This document shows positions 1 through 10,299 of a DNA stretch of 22,907 nt, piece by piece. The notes under the pieces are model-generated. The model ran no database searches and was not told where the DNA came from. It saw only the letters and a list, made by a program, of their open reading frames with translations. The DNA lies in NCBI GenBank assembly GCA_004151065.3, contig NWUY0300042088.1, positions 2,432 through 25,338 of the forward strand. The letters run 5' to 3'. How positions within the stretch are numbered: the stretch's first letter is position 1; every line of letters begins with the position of its first letter. Position numbers and translations under genes: made by a program. This stretch comes from Larix sibirica (lineage: Eukaryota > Streptophyta > Pinopsida > Pinales > Pinaceae).

Positions 1-337
1 CTCTGTCAGCAAGGGCCTTTCCAAGAACTGCTTTCTGAGACCAGTGATAGTCGAGAGTTTTCTAGTACAAGGTGGCTCGACCCTTGGTACTCCCTGGGTC
101 CGGTACCAGGGCCCCAAACTCACTTCTTATTTCAGTGTCAATGAGACAACCTCTGGAAACCAAGGCATCATCTTCTGCCTCTTGAATTTCTTCTTGTGCT
201 TTCGGCGGGATCTCATCCTTATACCTACGTGCCTTCCCTACGACACCACGCATGAAACGCATCGGCTGACTGGAGGAGGGGCTTGTCTGCTTGACCGCGC
301 GTCAGGTATAGGCTCTCTTGGTGGGTGGCATATCCAT
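1..337 (-). pseudogene. Decayed unrecognised minus-strand reading frame, partial
   Basis: Read on the minus strand from an ATG at 337 (residues MDMPPTKRAYT), one frame stays readable to the window edge with only two stops, a TGA at 302-304 and a TAG at 62-64. The open stretch after the first stop begins QPMRFMRGVVGKARR and runs into an acidic helix-like segment (EEIQEAEDDA). The frame is basic, then acidic, with no membrane segment. I recognise no family. The balanced composition and frame continuity suggest former coding sequence, perhaps the start of a retroelement ORF or a captured gene, but chance cannot be excluded over about 110 codons. It points away from the uniporter gene. Confidence 0.3.
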
Positions 338-1452
338 AGCTCCTGCAATCCAGCAAGATAACAAGCTACCAAACCAGAGAACGAGTGTCATGTTGCAAAG
401 AGTGCATCGTCGGGCTATGAGCTAAACGCCTTTGAAACTATTGTGCCGAATCATGTTGCCCTGGAAACCAAGAACCCAATTCCTTCTGCCTGCGTTTGCC
501 ATAAGAGCTGAGGTACTTCCCCACTCATCAATTTCCGTGGAAGTAATGGCCAATGCACTGATCCGGACAGGAACTTGAAGATTGGACGGGGCGCACGCTG
601 GAGAAGACGAGCAACCAATAGCCATGTCAAGTTATAATTCTTCCTGGGACGGGTGGGTGCGCTGAGCAGGCACGTGCCCAACCTCATGGTCGATGTAGGC
701 GAGCATGTGTCTAGCCCCTTAGCTGACAGTCACATCCGATGGATGGCCTCCATTCTGCACCTGCGGTGGGGGATCCTTTTTAGTTAGTTACTAACTTACT
801 TTGTTTGTGTTGTTACAGGTTGGTAGTGTCGACAATACAGGGATGTGACCCTTGACATGATAATACCATACGGCCACATTGCCCTCTCTACACTCCATCC
901 TTTTTGCTATTTCTGCTCTCCACCGTTTGTGGAAAGGGCACTCACTCCAAGTCCTGAGTAGCTAGAATTGGATCTGGTCAGATTTGTTTCAGAATTTATT
1001 CCCATAATTGAAATAGATAGATCGCTGGAAACACAAATGAATCCTCAACAACGGTGAGAAATTTAGATGATATTCTCGTCCCTTGGAAGCGAGGAGATAA
1101 GTCTGACACGCCGCCGCATGCAACTCAATTTTATTTGAAGCGCCAACATTGTGGAATGCTTTTTTTCTATATCATGTAGATGCAGATGCGGAGGCTTTGT
1201 GGGTTCTTTGTCTACCATGCTCATTTCTTCGAACCTGATTCTCGTTCCCGTTTTCTTGCGGGTTTCCTACCTTACTTTTCCTTGTAAAATTCCATAAAGA
1301 GTAACGATTCTACATGTTTTATGTATTTTCTGTTCATTTTGTGTGTACGCCGTGTTTCTAGAATCGTTGAGCAATCTCCATTGCTGTGTTTATGGTGGAG
1401 TTTTCATTGATTTTCTTCTCTTTTGGTCCGTGAGATTCTGTAGTTTGATATC
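338..1452 (+). promoter_or_regulatory. Upstream region and 5' UTR of the uniporter gene
   Basis: No convincing coding sequence is seen here. A palindromic G-box core (CACGTG) lies at 671-676. A TATA-like CTATATCA lies at 1167-1174, about 280 bp before the chosen ATG, which would fit a plant promoter with a long leader; the transcription start cannot be fixed from sequence. The part before about 780 is visibly more GC-rich than the AT-rich part after it. Short ORFs at 422-687 and 1343-1600 lack protein-like features and are treated as chance. Confidence 0.35.
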
Positions 1453-2500
1453 ATGGTTACTGCCAGTCGCAGAGCATGGGCATGCCTCCGCAATGCTCCT
1501 GATGTTCTTTGGAGACGAAGGGATTCGACCCTTCGACCGCAGAGCTTTATTGGAAGGCATCCTCCCCGTTTCCTGCACGGGCGGGAACAGACGCAGGTGA
1601 GCCATTCTCAGTCTCAGTCCCAGCTTTTCCCTCCCTCCCAACTATTCTTCCGCTGGCAGGAAAAGTTGCAGGATTTGAACGCCCACCCTCCTGCAGGGCA
1701 GAAATCGGCGGAGGACGGCAAGAGATTGCTGAGATTCGTCCGGCTGCAGGCTCTCAAAAACAGCTTGCAAAGGATTAATGACGACTGTATTTCGTTTGAG
1801 GAGCTGCTGCGAGTTTGCATGGAATCGATAGAAGGATCTTCGGAGGAGGAAGCGAGGGCAATAGCTAAGCTACTTGACGAATCGGGACACATTCTCATAT
1901 TAAACAACACTGTCTATCTTTATCCTTACAAGGTATATCTAATTCCACCCTTTTCTAGGTTTTCCGGTGCTTGGGTTTCGCTGATTTGGGATTTTTGTTG
2001 GGGTTTTATTTATGTTCTTTCTTTTTGCGTTGTTTCAGATAGCAAGAGCTTTTCAGAAGGCAATGCCTCCGCCCCTGGTACCGAAGAGCGATCTTTGCAG
2101 GCAGGAGATCGAGAAATTGGAAAAAGAGAAAGCAGAGATTGATGAGAAAGCCCAGAGGCATGCCATGATTGAATTACGGTTGGGGTTGGGGATTTTTGGC
2201 CTTCAGTCGGCGGGTTTAATGAGGCTGACATTCTGGGAACTGTCATGGGATGTGATGGAGCCCGTATGTTTCTTTCTCACATCAATTTACTTCATGGCCG
2301 GATATCTATTTTTCCTCAACACATCCACAAATCCTTCGTTCAAGAGCTTCTTCAATACTCGCTTCAGGGCCAAGCAGAGCAGACTGATGCAGAAGAGGAA
2401 TTTCGACATAGAACGCTTAACAAAGCTTCGGAGCATATCAAAGCCTGGGTTGAAGCCCTCTTATTGTTGCAGGGGTGTCTGTAACTGTGATTATCTCTAA
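1453..2500 (+). CDS. MCU: Mitochondrial calcium uniporter (MCU) family protein, two exons
   Basis: This is the pore-forming subunit of the inner-membrane Ca2+ uniporter, which lets Ca2+ enter the matrix down the membrane potential. Exons are 1453-1932 and 2039-2500, joined in phase 0 to give 313 residues. Residues 1-45 are Arg-rich with few acids, as in a mitochondrial presequence. Residues about 90-160 match the plant MCU N-terminal domain, ending VYLYPYK at the splice. Residues about 180-200 form a charged coiled coil (EIEKLEKEKAEIDEK). Two membrane segments (about 205-224 and 235-252) flank WDVMEP at 230-235, the Ca2+ selectivity motif; a conservative V replaces I of the animal WDIMEP. The conserved RFRAKQSRLMQKRNFDIER segment follows. 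Length is near the usual plant 300-350. The tail is odd: four Cys lie in its last 11 residues (303, 304, 308, 310). The start is the first ATG giving a presequence. No frameshift or internal stop is seen. Confidence 0.93.
1933..2038 (+). other. Intron of the MCU gene (106 bp, phase 0)
   Basis: The donor follows TACAAG as GTATATCT, and the acceptor is a T-rich tract ending TGTTTCAG. Removing it joins VYLYPYK to IARAFQKAMP without changing frame. That continuity across the break, together with the family match on both sides, supports the boundaries. The single intron before the coiled coil agrees with the two-exon layout I associate with plant MCU genes. Confidence 0.92.
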
Positions 2501-3270
2501 GATTTCCAATGCTGTATTTTTCTTTCAATTTTCCTGGTAACGCACGGAGAACCAAAAGTTCCAGAATGAATCAAGATTCATAATACTTTTATTAAAAAGC
2601 GTAGTTTTAAAATATATTCTTAAAATACTTTATTTTCCGACAAGTAGGTTCCTGTGTGAGACAAGAATTCATGACATACATCATGACATACTTTTATGAC
2701 ATGGTGTGATATGACTCATATTCATACATGTTTTGTGATGTTATGATGTACTGGTTTTATTTACTATTTTGGTTATTAATAGTAAGCTATATTTTCTTAT
2801 GAAAAAAAAAAATACTTTTATACCAGAAAGCGTAGTCTTAAATAAATTGTCAAAAATACTTTTGTTTGAGGTGAATTGTTAAAAATACTATGTCTGAGGT
2901 GAAGTTAACCATGTTATTTTTTAATCAAAAGTTATGTTATTTGGATTTGGGAATCGCATTTTGGCTTTGACATCCGTGTAACTTCGTCCAGTTGGTCCTC
3001 GTAGGAATCAATTCTTTTATTTTCAAGAGAAAGATCATAGCTGTTCCAAGATCATAGGTTGTTCCAAGAAAATTTCTTTTGACTCAATGTGATACCTCTA
3101 GTGAGATATTTATAGTATAATAGGTTACATAGTTATTCTTTGTAATATTTGAGTTCACCTTTGGTTACTATCATTGAAGATCTCTAGCCAGAATAAAAGA
3201 GATATTATCTACTTTTGGTAAGTGATTTGTTCATATGTGAAACATAGTTGCATTCATGGTATTCTTCATG
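2501..3270. other. AT-rich 3' flank of MCU with short repeats
   Basis: No gene is seen. An imperfect direct repeat of about 50 bp (2582-2631 and 2811-2863, both containing AATACTTTTAT and AAAGCGTAGT) brackets about 180 bp that could be a small insertion. AATAAA occurs at 2841-2846, about 340 bp after the MCU stop, and is one possible poly(A) signal. A 17-bp step tandem repeat (AGATCATAG at 3032 and 3049) lies further on. Confidence 0.45.
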
Positions 3271-3780
3271 TCACAACAAAAACTTTGCCTTTTTAAGGAT
3301 GCTTGGTTTTATAGTTACACTTATTGTATCACAACAAAAACTTTGGCTTTTTAACTATACATGGTTTTTTTAATAATTCAATAGAAATCCTTTATCCATC
3401 CTATGGTTGAGATGCGTAAGTCATAAGGTTTATTGGCTAAATTGATAAGATTTATGAGCAAATTTGATTAGCTTTAAATAAGAGAGTCAATTCAAGTTTG
3501 AAAAGAATGAATATTAATTTTGATAAGCTTTGAATAAAAGAGTCTATGGAAGTTGAAAAGAACTAATATTAATTTTGATAAGCTTTGAATAAATTTAACA
3601 ATAACATAAGGTTGAATATAATCAACACTTTGTAGACTCTAAAACCATAAGAAAAAGAAAAAAAAATATTGAAGTGTCTCTTTAGAATGATAACTTTAAT
3701 GAGAAATATATAAAGATCAATATGACTCAAATTCAAAGTATCTTTTAGAATGACAACTTTAATGAGAAATATATAAAGGC
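3271..3780. repeat. Cluster of 55-63 bp tandem duplications
   Basis: Three separate local duplications are readable. TCACAACAAAAACTTTG occurs at 3271 and 3329 (58-bp step). GATTAGCTTTAAATAA-like units are found near 3466, 3521 and 3577 (55-56 bp steps). TTTAGAATGA(T/C)AACTTTAATG occurs at 3681 and 3744 (63-bp step). The copies differ by a few substitutions. The last duplication runs into a gypsy integrase fragment. A short minus-strand ORF over 3569-3793 is a product of the repeat and is not a gene. Confidence 0.7.
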
Positions 3781-3930
3781 GAAGTTGCCTCAATATGGCC
3801 CTTACATTATTATTGATCAGATATGAAATAATTGAAATAATGTATTCAAGCTGGACCTACTAGTATTCAGGGTTAGTCATACTATTTTCTATGTTAATCA
3901 CGTAAAGCTCTATAAGCCATTTAATATTTG
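3600..3930 (+). pseudogene. Ty3/gypsy integrase C-terminus (GPY module) fragment
   Basis: On the plus strand the frame reads QYGPYIIIDQI, with GPY at 3797-3805. After two in-frame stops it continues VFKLDLLVFRVSHTIF and VNHVKLYKPF up to about 3927. A GPY/F motif followed by a short beta-rich segment ending in VNG/HxLKxY is the layout of the integrase C-terminal module of Ty3/gypsy elements. It runs opposite to the large element that follows, so it belongs to another insertion. Upstream (about 3610-3780) the frame is interrupted by the 63-bp duplication. The family match is by motif only. Confidence 0.45.
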
Positions 3931-4600
3931 AAATGTGGATGAGAAAAAATGTACATGATAACATTTATAAAGAGTTGTTGAAGTGGACACCAAACTAGAA
4001 ACAAACACTTTTTTATAGTGCAAATTGTAAGTAATCAAAGAAAGAACTTTAAAACTTAATTAGCTTGGAATGAAAGGACAATTTCCCTTCATTGGCAACT
4101 AGTATAACTTAGAGAATATTCAGGAAAAAATTCCACATTAAGAAATATAGTCGTTGGGAAGCAACTAGTATAACTTAGAGAATATTTAGGAAAAAATTAA
4201 GATCAATTAAATTCATGATTAGAAGAGTCGCATTGAAAAGAATTTTCCTTGAGACTGTCTACGCATGGGTGAGAATGTATTTTTACTCTTCAAATCAAAG
4301 GTGCAAAATAACATTGAATAATTAGTGCATGATGAATATTACCATGGAAACTTTGATGCAAATTTACGTGATGAAATAAGCATAGTGTCACATATATGAA
4401 AATATCATAATTGAACAACTATAGTCTTGCAACCAAGTTGTGTAATTTCAACATTTTATTACACTAATACCTTAGCACACTACCTTATATCATAAGCATG
4501 CAAATCCAAACAACCCAAAGTACACTAGTATAGATGGTCAACTTAGTATATAATTGCATATAAACACCTAAGAATTATGACAATTAAGTTATTCTCTCGA
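3931..4600. other. AT-rich spacer with one 66-bp-step duplication
   Basis: No intact coding sequence is seen. A 38-bp segment beginning GCAACTAGTATAACTTAGAG occurs at 4095-4132 and again at 4161-4198, a 66-bp step. The plus-strand text around 4060-4130 faintly recalls a chromodomain following the GPY fragment, but too many stops intervene to claim it. The 3' LTR expected for the minus-strand element starting near 4600 is not found here. Confidence 0.4.
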
Positions 4601-4639
4601 CCTCTTCTTCTTCCTAAAGTTCAATTGCTATATACAAGG

Positions 4640-5480
4640 AAAAGGATTTGAGACTCAATAGGTAAGACAGACTCCTCACCATGGATGAGATGAAATGGAG
4701 TAAACCTAATAGTAGTTTTGGTTGTTGTCCAATATGCCCATAAGGCAAGAAAGAGTATGAGGTCTCAGTTGAACTTGTGCTTATCCATCATCCATTAGAA
4801 CATGGTGCTGAGGATTTTGTTAATTTCTTGGACTTGGCCATTTCCCTAAGGGTAATAAGTGGAGGAATATTGGTGCTCAAACTTTGAATGGTAGGTGGTA
4901 TTTTGGCCACATGGCATATTCAAAGTGAGTAAATTGTAATCAAACACCAATTCCTTCAAGACACCAAATCAAGTGATGAAATGGGTGAAAAAGAAACAAG
5001 TTGTTGTGGTATAGTGTTATTGTATATCAGCATGGCTTTGCCCCATTTGGTGAAATAGTCTACAACCACCAAGATGTACTTATGGCCACCAACCAACATA
5101 GAATTACATTCCGTGACTAGATGCAAGGGGGAAGGGGATGCCCTTTCCTTTGGGGTGAATAATTAGAAATTTTGGCAATGCTTCACTGGCTCGATGCAAT
5201 CATAAAATAATGTCGGCCATAAATAACTGATATGGAAATTTTTGGGGGTTGTGATCATTCATGAAAGGTGACCTCCATATGCCCCACTATGGTAGTCATT
5301 TAAGACATGTTCATCCTCATCAAAAGTGAGGCATCGTTGCAATACAATGTCCACTCTACATCGATTTAAGGTATCATCGCTGAGGAGGTGACATGGAGCT
5401 TAGTGATGAATTTGTCAACAAGAACCTTGTGAGAGAGATGAGAATCAAACTTTTGAGTGCATAAATACACGAGAATGTCC
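4640..5480 (-). pseudogene. Gypsy integrase, frameshifted
   Basis: The minus strand first gives the RNase H-integrase linker (DPWYGDILVYL near 5470-5500), then a degenerate HHCC zinc domain (GGHL-like motif followed by KHCQNF, about 5330-5160), then the core. The core start is clear: YILVVVDYFTKWGKAM, with the first catalytic Asp at 5058-5060. A second Asp sits in VFDYN near 4950. In the third catalytic block the motif reads NGQVQEINK (about 4829-4853), where Glu is normally found after NGQ-A/V, so the DDE triad looks broken as well as frameshifted. The end matches the usual LALWAYWTT and TPFHLIHGEE segments (4780-4650). There is no chromodomain after it. Confidence 0.85.
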
Positions 5481-5649
5481 CCATACCAAGGATCATCCAA
5501 AGAAATGGTGACAAATGTTCATCGAGGAGATCATCATTGATAGGGGGATTGTTGATGGAAGTAGGGAGATTTCAGATAAACTCAGCCAATTCCATAGCCT
5601 TTTTAATCTTGAGAGTAGAAAATTTGAGGTCATACTCTTGGAGAATTAC

Positions 5650-5960
5650 AATCCATCAGTTGATTTAACCATTGATGACGCACCTACTCAAAAGTTACGA
5701 TGTAGGGTTAAAATTTTCAACAACTTTTGTCTTGCTTAGAAGAATGTAATGGCCTAGCTTTTAAACAAAGAAACAACAACTAAGGTAAGCTTCTCCTCAT
5801 TGCTGTATGATAAAGAAAGTTCAAACAAGTTCTTACTAAAATAATATATCACGTGTTTCCCGTGGTTGACATGTTTTTGAACGAGGACTTCAGGCATAGA
5901 ACAAAGGGAGGTCGAAATGTAAAGGGTATAATCATTCAAAAAGTCCAAAGGAGAAATTCA
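5650..5960 (-). pseudogene. Gypsy RNase H domain fragment
   Basis: The open minus-strand stretch 5948-5754 reads YTLYISTSLCSMPEVLVQK and then VIYYFSKNLFELSLSYSNEEK. This matches the start of the RNase H module joined to gypsy RT, where a beta-strand (LYI-T), an L-Q-D/K turn, YYFSK-L and a YS-EK helix follow each other. The G before VLVQ is replaced by E, and the frame stops after VVSLFKS. Below 5750 the linker to integrase continues in a shifted frame (KKAMELAEFIS, NNPPINDDLLDEHL). It has lost function in this copy. Confidence 0.8.
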
Positions 5961-5999
5961 AGGGTGCCAAAGTAAGAGCACGCTGAAGGGTGTCAAAGG

Positions 6000-7000
6000 A
6001 AGCTTGAGCTTGCTCGACCTAACAAAAGGGATGTTGGAGTGTTCATAGAAAATGCAAAAATCCATGAATGGTCATTGCATAGTCAGGAATAAAGTGATGT
6101 ATGAACTTTTCCTTGCCTTGAATGCTTTACAATTGGTGCAATGTCTTAGGAGGGCGGAATTTAAGAATTGCTTGAACCTTCAAAGGATCAATGGTGATCC
6201 CTTGTTTAGAGATGATAAACCCTAGAAACTGACGTACAGGAACATAGAATACACACTTAAGGTGGTTCAAGCATATGTTATATCTACAACACCTAAGGAA
6301 CACCTTGTGAAGATGTTCTAGATGTTGTAATCATTTCTTTGAATGAGTAGTGAGGTCATCCAAATAGGCTAGGATTATATTGATCATGTAATGAAAGAAA
6401 TATGACATGGAATTCTGAAAGGTGGCTCCAACGTTCTTGATTTGGAAGGGCATGGATATAAAAAGGTTACCTGAGGGGTGGTGAGGGCAATTTTATATTG
6501 TTCCAAACTGTGAATTTGAATCTATTTGTTCCTAAAGAAATGATACATGAAGTACAGAACCTCATTACATGCACAAGGATTGATGATATAGTTGATGAAG
6601 GAGGTGGGGAAGTTTTCCTTAGGACAAGACTTATTTATATCACAAAAATCAGTTTAAACACAAATGATGCCTTTTTTTTGTTGACTGGAACTAGATTGGG
6701 TTCCTATGTGGTGTATGCAATCGGGTATATGAAACATGTGCTCTAGAATTGATTGATTTTTACTTTCACAACCAATGCTTTGAAAGGTTGAATTGGCCTT
6801 TTCTTTTGGTGCATAGGTTCAATGTTGGACCACATGTCAATGTGATGTTCCGCTAGGCAACGCTGAGTCCCGGAATTTTAGCATAAGAATGGCCAAAGAT
6901 GTCACAAAATTCTTAAAAGTGAGATTTATAGGTTGCAACCCCCTGAAAGGTGTAGGAGGCACTACGAAATATATTCTTAGTGACACCATGCTTAATCAAA
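6000..7000 (-). pseudogene. Gypsy reverse transcriptase, frameshifted
   Basis: The catalytic box is intact on the minus strand as AYLDDLTT, with YLDD at 6355-6366. Just before it the reading frames give the usual MPFGLKN-GATFQRAM-like block in pieces (about 6480-6400). After it come the thumb segments, including FLGFIISKQGITIDPLKV (about 6230-6170) and FIHHFIPDYA (about 6100). At least two frameshifts and several stops separate these blocks. The enzyme would copy element RNA into cDNA; this copy cannot. The short plus-strand ORF at 6498-6746 is a shadow. Confidence 0.85.
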
Positions 7001-7002
7001 AT

Positions 7003-7362
7003 TTACACTTTAATAGTGGGGGATATATTGGCCATGTTTTCCTCCTCAAAGGAATTTAGAGAAACGATCATATTTTTGAACCAATCAACATGTCCTAGAG
7101 GATTGAAAATTTTCAACTCCATAGAGAACTGGTTTGAAGACTCACCCTTGGAAGGGGACTCATGTGGGAGGAAATAAATGTGATGATGCATGTCATCCCA
7201 TGGGAAATTGGGGTTGGTAAGTGCTTCAAGAATCTCTTTGTCACTTTGAAAGGTCAGGATAAAAAGATTAGGGAGGTCTACCACCACCAAAGGTGATGAG
7301 CGTGACAAGCAAGATGAAGAGGATGATGTGCTTAAGGAATAAATATAATAGAGGGATTGCAT
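7003..7362 (-). pseudogene. Protease-RT linker of gypsy polyprotein, longest open block
   Basis: A 119-residue open stretch begins with a Ser-rich tract (LSTSSSSSCLSRSS) and continues LVVVDLPNLFILTFQSDKEI, NPNFPWDDMHHHIYFLP, VDWFKN and EENMANISPTIKV. These segments are typical of the conserved linker just upstream of RT in gymnosperm gypsy polyproteins, so this is a recognisable piece of gag-pol and not an independent gene. It is the least damaged part of the element. The upstream end joins the zinc-knuckle region only through stops. Confidence 0.75.
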
Positions 7363-7442
7363 TCCCTCATTGGGTTGGTCAAATGGGAATACATGTTTTA
7401 TTATAGTGACCTATGATTCTAAGGATCGATGTCAAATGTCAC

Positions 7443-7878
7443 CTAAAGTTGCACAAAATTTTGGAGATCTATAATATCGCATGAATAGTGGCCATGGATG
7501 CCACATAATACACATGGGTGGTTAGTATGCAATCCCTTATTACATTGTTTGGTAGTGTCATGAAGAGAAATTTGAACTATAGGGGTTTTTATGTCAGTAT
7601 TCTCTAATTGTGCATGGATATGACTATGAAAAATAGGCAACTCTAACAAGTGATGGGTGGCATGACCAAGATATCACAGATGGCACAAGGCATGGTTCCC
7701 TAGGAGGTGTTGAAAAACGGGTGGTAACAACCATGTTAGGGGAATATTGAACTGTCATATTCTTGGTTTCCCCCCTAGCCTTGCTTTTTGGAGGAGGATA
7801 GGTGGAAGTTGTGGCCTCCTTCATAAACATGAGTGGAGAGGCATGAAAAGTATCGATTGGTTGAACAAGGGTTCCCAA
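7443..7878 (-). pseudogene. Two zinc-knuckle motifs between protease and RT
   Basis: Two overlapping minus-strand frames carry nucleocapsid-like sequence. First comes a Lys/Pro-rich stretch (STYPPPKSKARGE). Next, at about 7688-7645, CAIC-DIL lies in one frame and GHATHH in the next, together fitting CX2CX4HX4C with the last Cys lost. About 40 residues later, at 7514-7479, CVLCGIHGHYSC fits CX2CX4HX2C, two residues shorter than standard before the last Cys. Such knuckles normally sit in gag before protease, but here the protease (8068-8590) comes first. A duplicated or rearranged gag piece or a real extra module are both possible. Confidence 0.6.
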
Positions 7879-8067
7879 AATTATGGGCTAAGGGTTTGGT
7901 GGCATAAGATACAAAATATAGAGGCCTAAAGTAAGTCCTCGAAGGTTAATATTAGCTATGATAGGGTTTCCAACAATCCCAAGGGTAGGAAAGAGGAACG
8001 ATACTTGGTGTATAGGAAATCCCTCCATTGAATGTCCTGCCATGGGGATAGGACTTGGAGAACTCAA

Positions 8068-8590
8068 CTATTGAGAAATAGATTTCTCAAAGGTAATAGT
8101 GCATAATTCTGAGATATCCTCTTGAGTGATAAGAGTGGGAGGACATATTTCAAGACCAATTCCAATGAATAAAGGCATAGAGAGGATACCTTCAATCATT
8201 GGCAAGACATTGTTGGAACAAACAAGGCCCTTGGGATCATCACAGGTAAGTTGATCAAGCAACATGATATTTCCATTATGAGGGAACATCATAAGCCTAA
8301 ACATTGTGGAAGTGACCACTTTCATAGGATACATGTAACTACAACCAGGGTGGAGATTGTAATCTAATTGAGCATCTACAACCTCAATATCAATAAATAT
8401 CGTCTTACTAATGAGTTCGACGGGAACATTATGGATAAGGCCTTTCAACTAGGAAGGTATACCTTCATATGCATGTAACCTCGTGGGGGATGGCATCAAC
8501 TTAGGGGAACCAAGCTTCTTCCATATATGAGTTGACATGACACAAGTAGAGGCACATTCATCAATGATACATCGATGAATAATCAATTTT
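8068..8590 (-). pseudogene. Gypsy aspartic protease domain
   Basis: On the minus strand CIIDECASTCVMS (Asp codon at 8560-8562) is the catalytic flap start; the retropepsin D-x-G has a Cys at the Gly position, which would probably inactivate it. WKKLGSPKLMPSPTRLHAYEG follows, then the open block VPVELISKTIFIDIEVVDAQ, LDYNLHPGCSYMYPMKVV, FRLMMFPHNGNIMLLDQLT and PMIEG. This is the well-known protease region of gymnosperm-type gypsy polyproteins, which processes gag-pol in particles. One stop separates the catalytic part from the long open block (8448-8068). Confidence 0.8.
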
Positions 8591-8649
8591 TTATGGTGAC
8601 AGGAACCTAGATTGCTACTGGAGAAGGCATTCAGGGTTCAGTTCGATCT

Positions 8650-10250
8650 AAATTGAAGTTCATCAAACAAGCATAAGAAGTATCTACTATTCTTAATGCA
8701 AACAAAAGAGACTTACATTGCACTTGAAAGTTATGGAGAAATTCAAGGTAAACATTTCTACAGGGGTTTGAACCAAATCATCGACAACACTATAGTTATG
8801 AGAGGCTCTACCATTGGGGTTATGGGTTGTGTAATGCAAAGGGATCTTAGGGACCTTCGAGGAAGGGTCAACATTATTCCAAGGTATATGCAAGGGTCCT
8901 TATAGTAATGGATAATCCTTATTCTTGTCAAATATGGAAGGTTCAAATTGCATGCCATATTTATTACATCAAGTTTGGAGGTTGACATCGATGGAGGTCA
9001 TGAAAATGTTATGAAAAGAAGGGTCACTCAAATTGGATGACGTAGATGGTGGGGAAGGATGATTCATCATCAGTTGCATTATGACTACCCCTTGTGAGAG
9101 GGAGGGGTTTTCCAGCACCAATGGTTGCAATAGAGGAGGATGTCGAGGTGGAGCACCATTCTAGACTTGAGGGGCATTAGTAGCGTCCATTTGTTAGCCT
9201 CATCCCACTATTGATGATGTCTGGCTATATTTATACAAGGATGGGTATATTGTTTGTAGAATCCACAAAAGGAGCATAGTGGTTAGTTTGTAATTGAGAT
9301 TTCTTTCCCTTCTAAACAAGTCTATTAGAATCCTAGTTTGTGGGGTTATGGTTACCTCCAATATTGTCAAGTAAGTTAGGGGGTTGACCTCCACTTTCAT
9401 GGTTTTGGTTACTTCCTTCATTCTTTCCCTTATTCTTCTTCTTATTGGGGTTAGATTTTGAATTCTAAGGATTGGTCATAGGTTGAGTGGGCATGTTCCA
9501 CTAAGCATAAATTTGCCCATATTGAAAAATGGGAGCTTGAATATATGTTTGAAATAGAGGTCCTAATGGAGGGATGGGAAATGGGTAATAATGGTTAATA
9601 TCCAGTGGGGCCACATATGTAGTATAATAACTACCACACATATCACTGCTACACATAGGGCCATGAAAATTAGTGGTGTGAAGAGGATTTCGGTTGAAGG
9701 TACTAGTTCCTCCATGTGATGATTAATGAGAAGGATCAATAGGGTATTAAAGAATATGTGGTTTCCTTGGTTTTGAGTATTAAACAATAGTAGGATTACA
9801 ATATGAAATATTGCTAATGGAAGTAGACAATTGATTGTACAAGTTTGTGGTGGATTCCACGGCACATATCATTTTGTTTGTGGAATGGGATGTCCCTAGT
9901 GGATATCTATGTGAGGAGTCATTATAGGGTGCCTCGTGGATGATAGAATATAACTAATTGGATTGAGCATGGATCATATCATCATTAACACTTCAATATG
10001 GATTCCTCTTTTTATTCTGGTCACTTGGAAGCGGCATCCTTTGCTATGTTAGGTAGTAAAGAATTCAAGAACCAATCTAGGAATATATGGCCATCTAGTT
10101 GGATCTTACAAAGACTCCTTCATCTTCTCCATTCATGGATATGGTCCATGGTATGGGTATCCATTGTCTAATTGCATGAAAAAAGGATCTCATGACCCTC
10201 ATCATAATGGGCATGTGACTAGTAAGAGATGAGAAAAGTGGAATCTAAGG
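8650..10250 (-). pseudogene. Gag region of the gypsy element, heavily decayed
   Basis: No long open frame survives. Recognisable pieces on the minus strand are a Pro/Tyr-rich spacer, a Lys/Asn-rich stretch (SNPNKKKNKGKNEGSN, about 9470-9410), and a degenerate zinc knuckle HYAPFCGFYKQYTHPC (about 9276-9235) lacking the first Cys and the central His. The position between the LTR-like block and protease is right for gag. The short ORFs at 9200-9421, 9563-9865 and 8693-8988 are frame-shifted pieces or shadows, not separate genes. Confidence 0.6.
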
Positions 10251-10299
10251 ACACAATGTTAGGATGATCCATACGCGCTAAGGTGCATGACGGGGACAA

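Noticed and set aside
2461-2472. Splice acceptor near the end of the MCU coding sequence
   Set aside because: TTATTGTTGCAG resembles an acceptor, but the only nearby GT would give an intron of about 30 bp, too short for plants, and the frame is open without it.
3569-3793. 74-codon minus-strand ORF with repeated IDLYIFLIKV
   Set aside because: The protein repeat simply reflects the 63-bp DNA duplication, and the opposite strand runs into the GPY integrase fragment.
4060-4200. Chromodomain after the plus-strand GPY fragment
   Set aside because: Only faint similarity and several stops; the segment is also affected by a 66-bp duplication.
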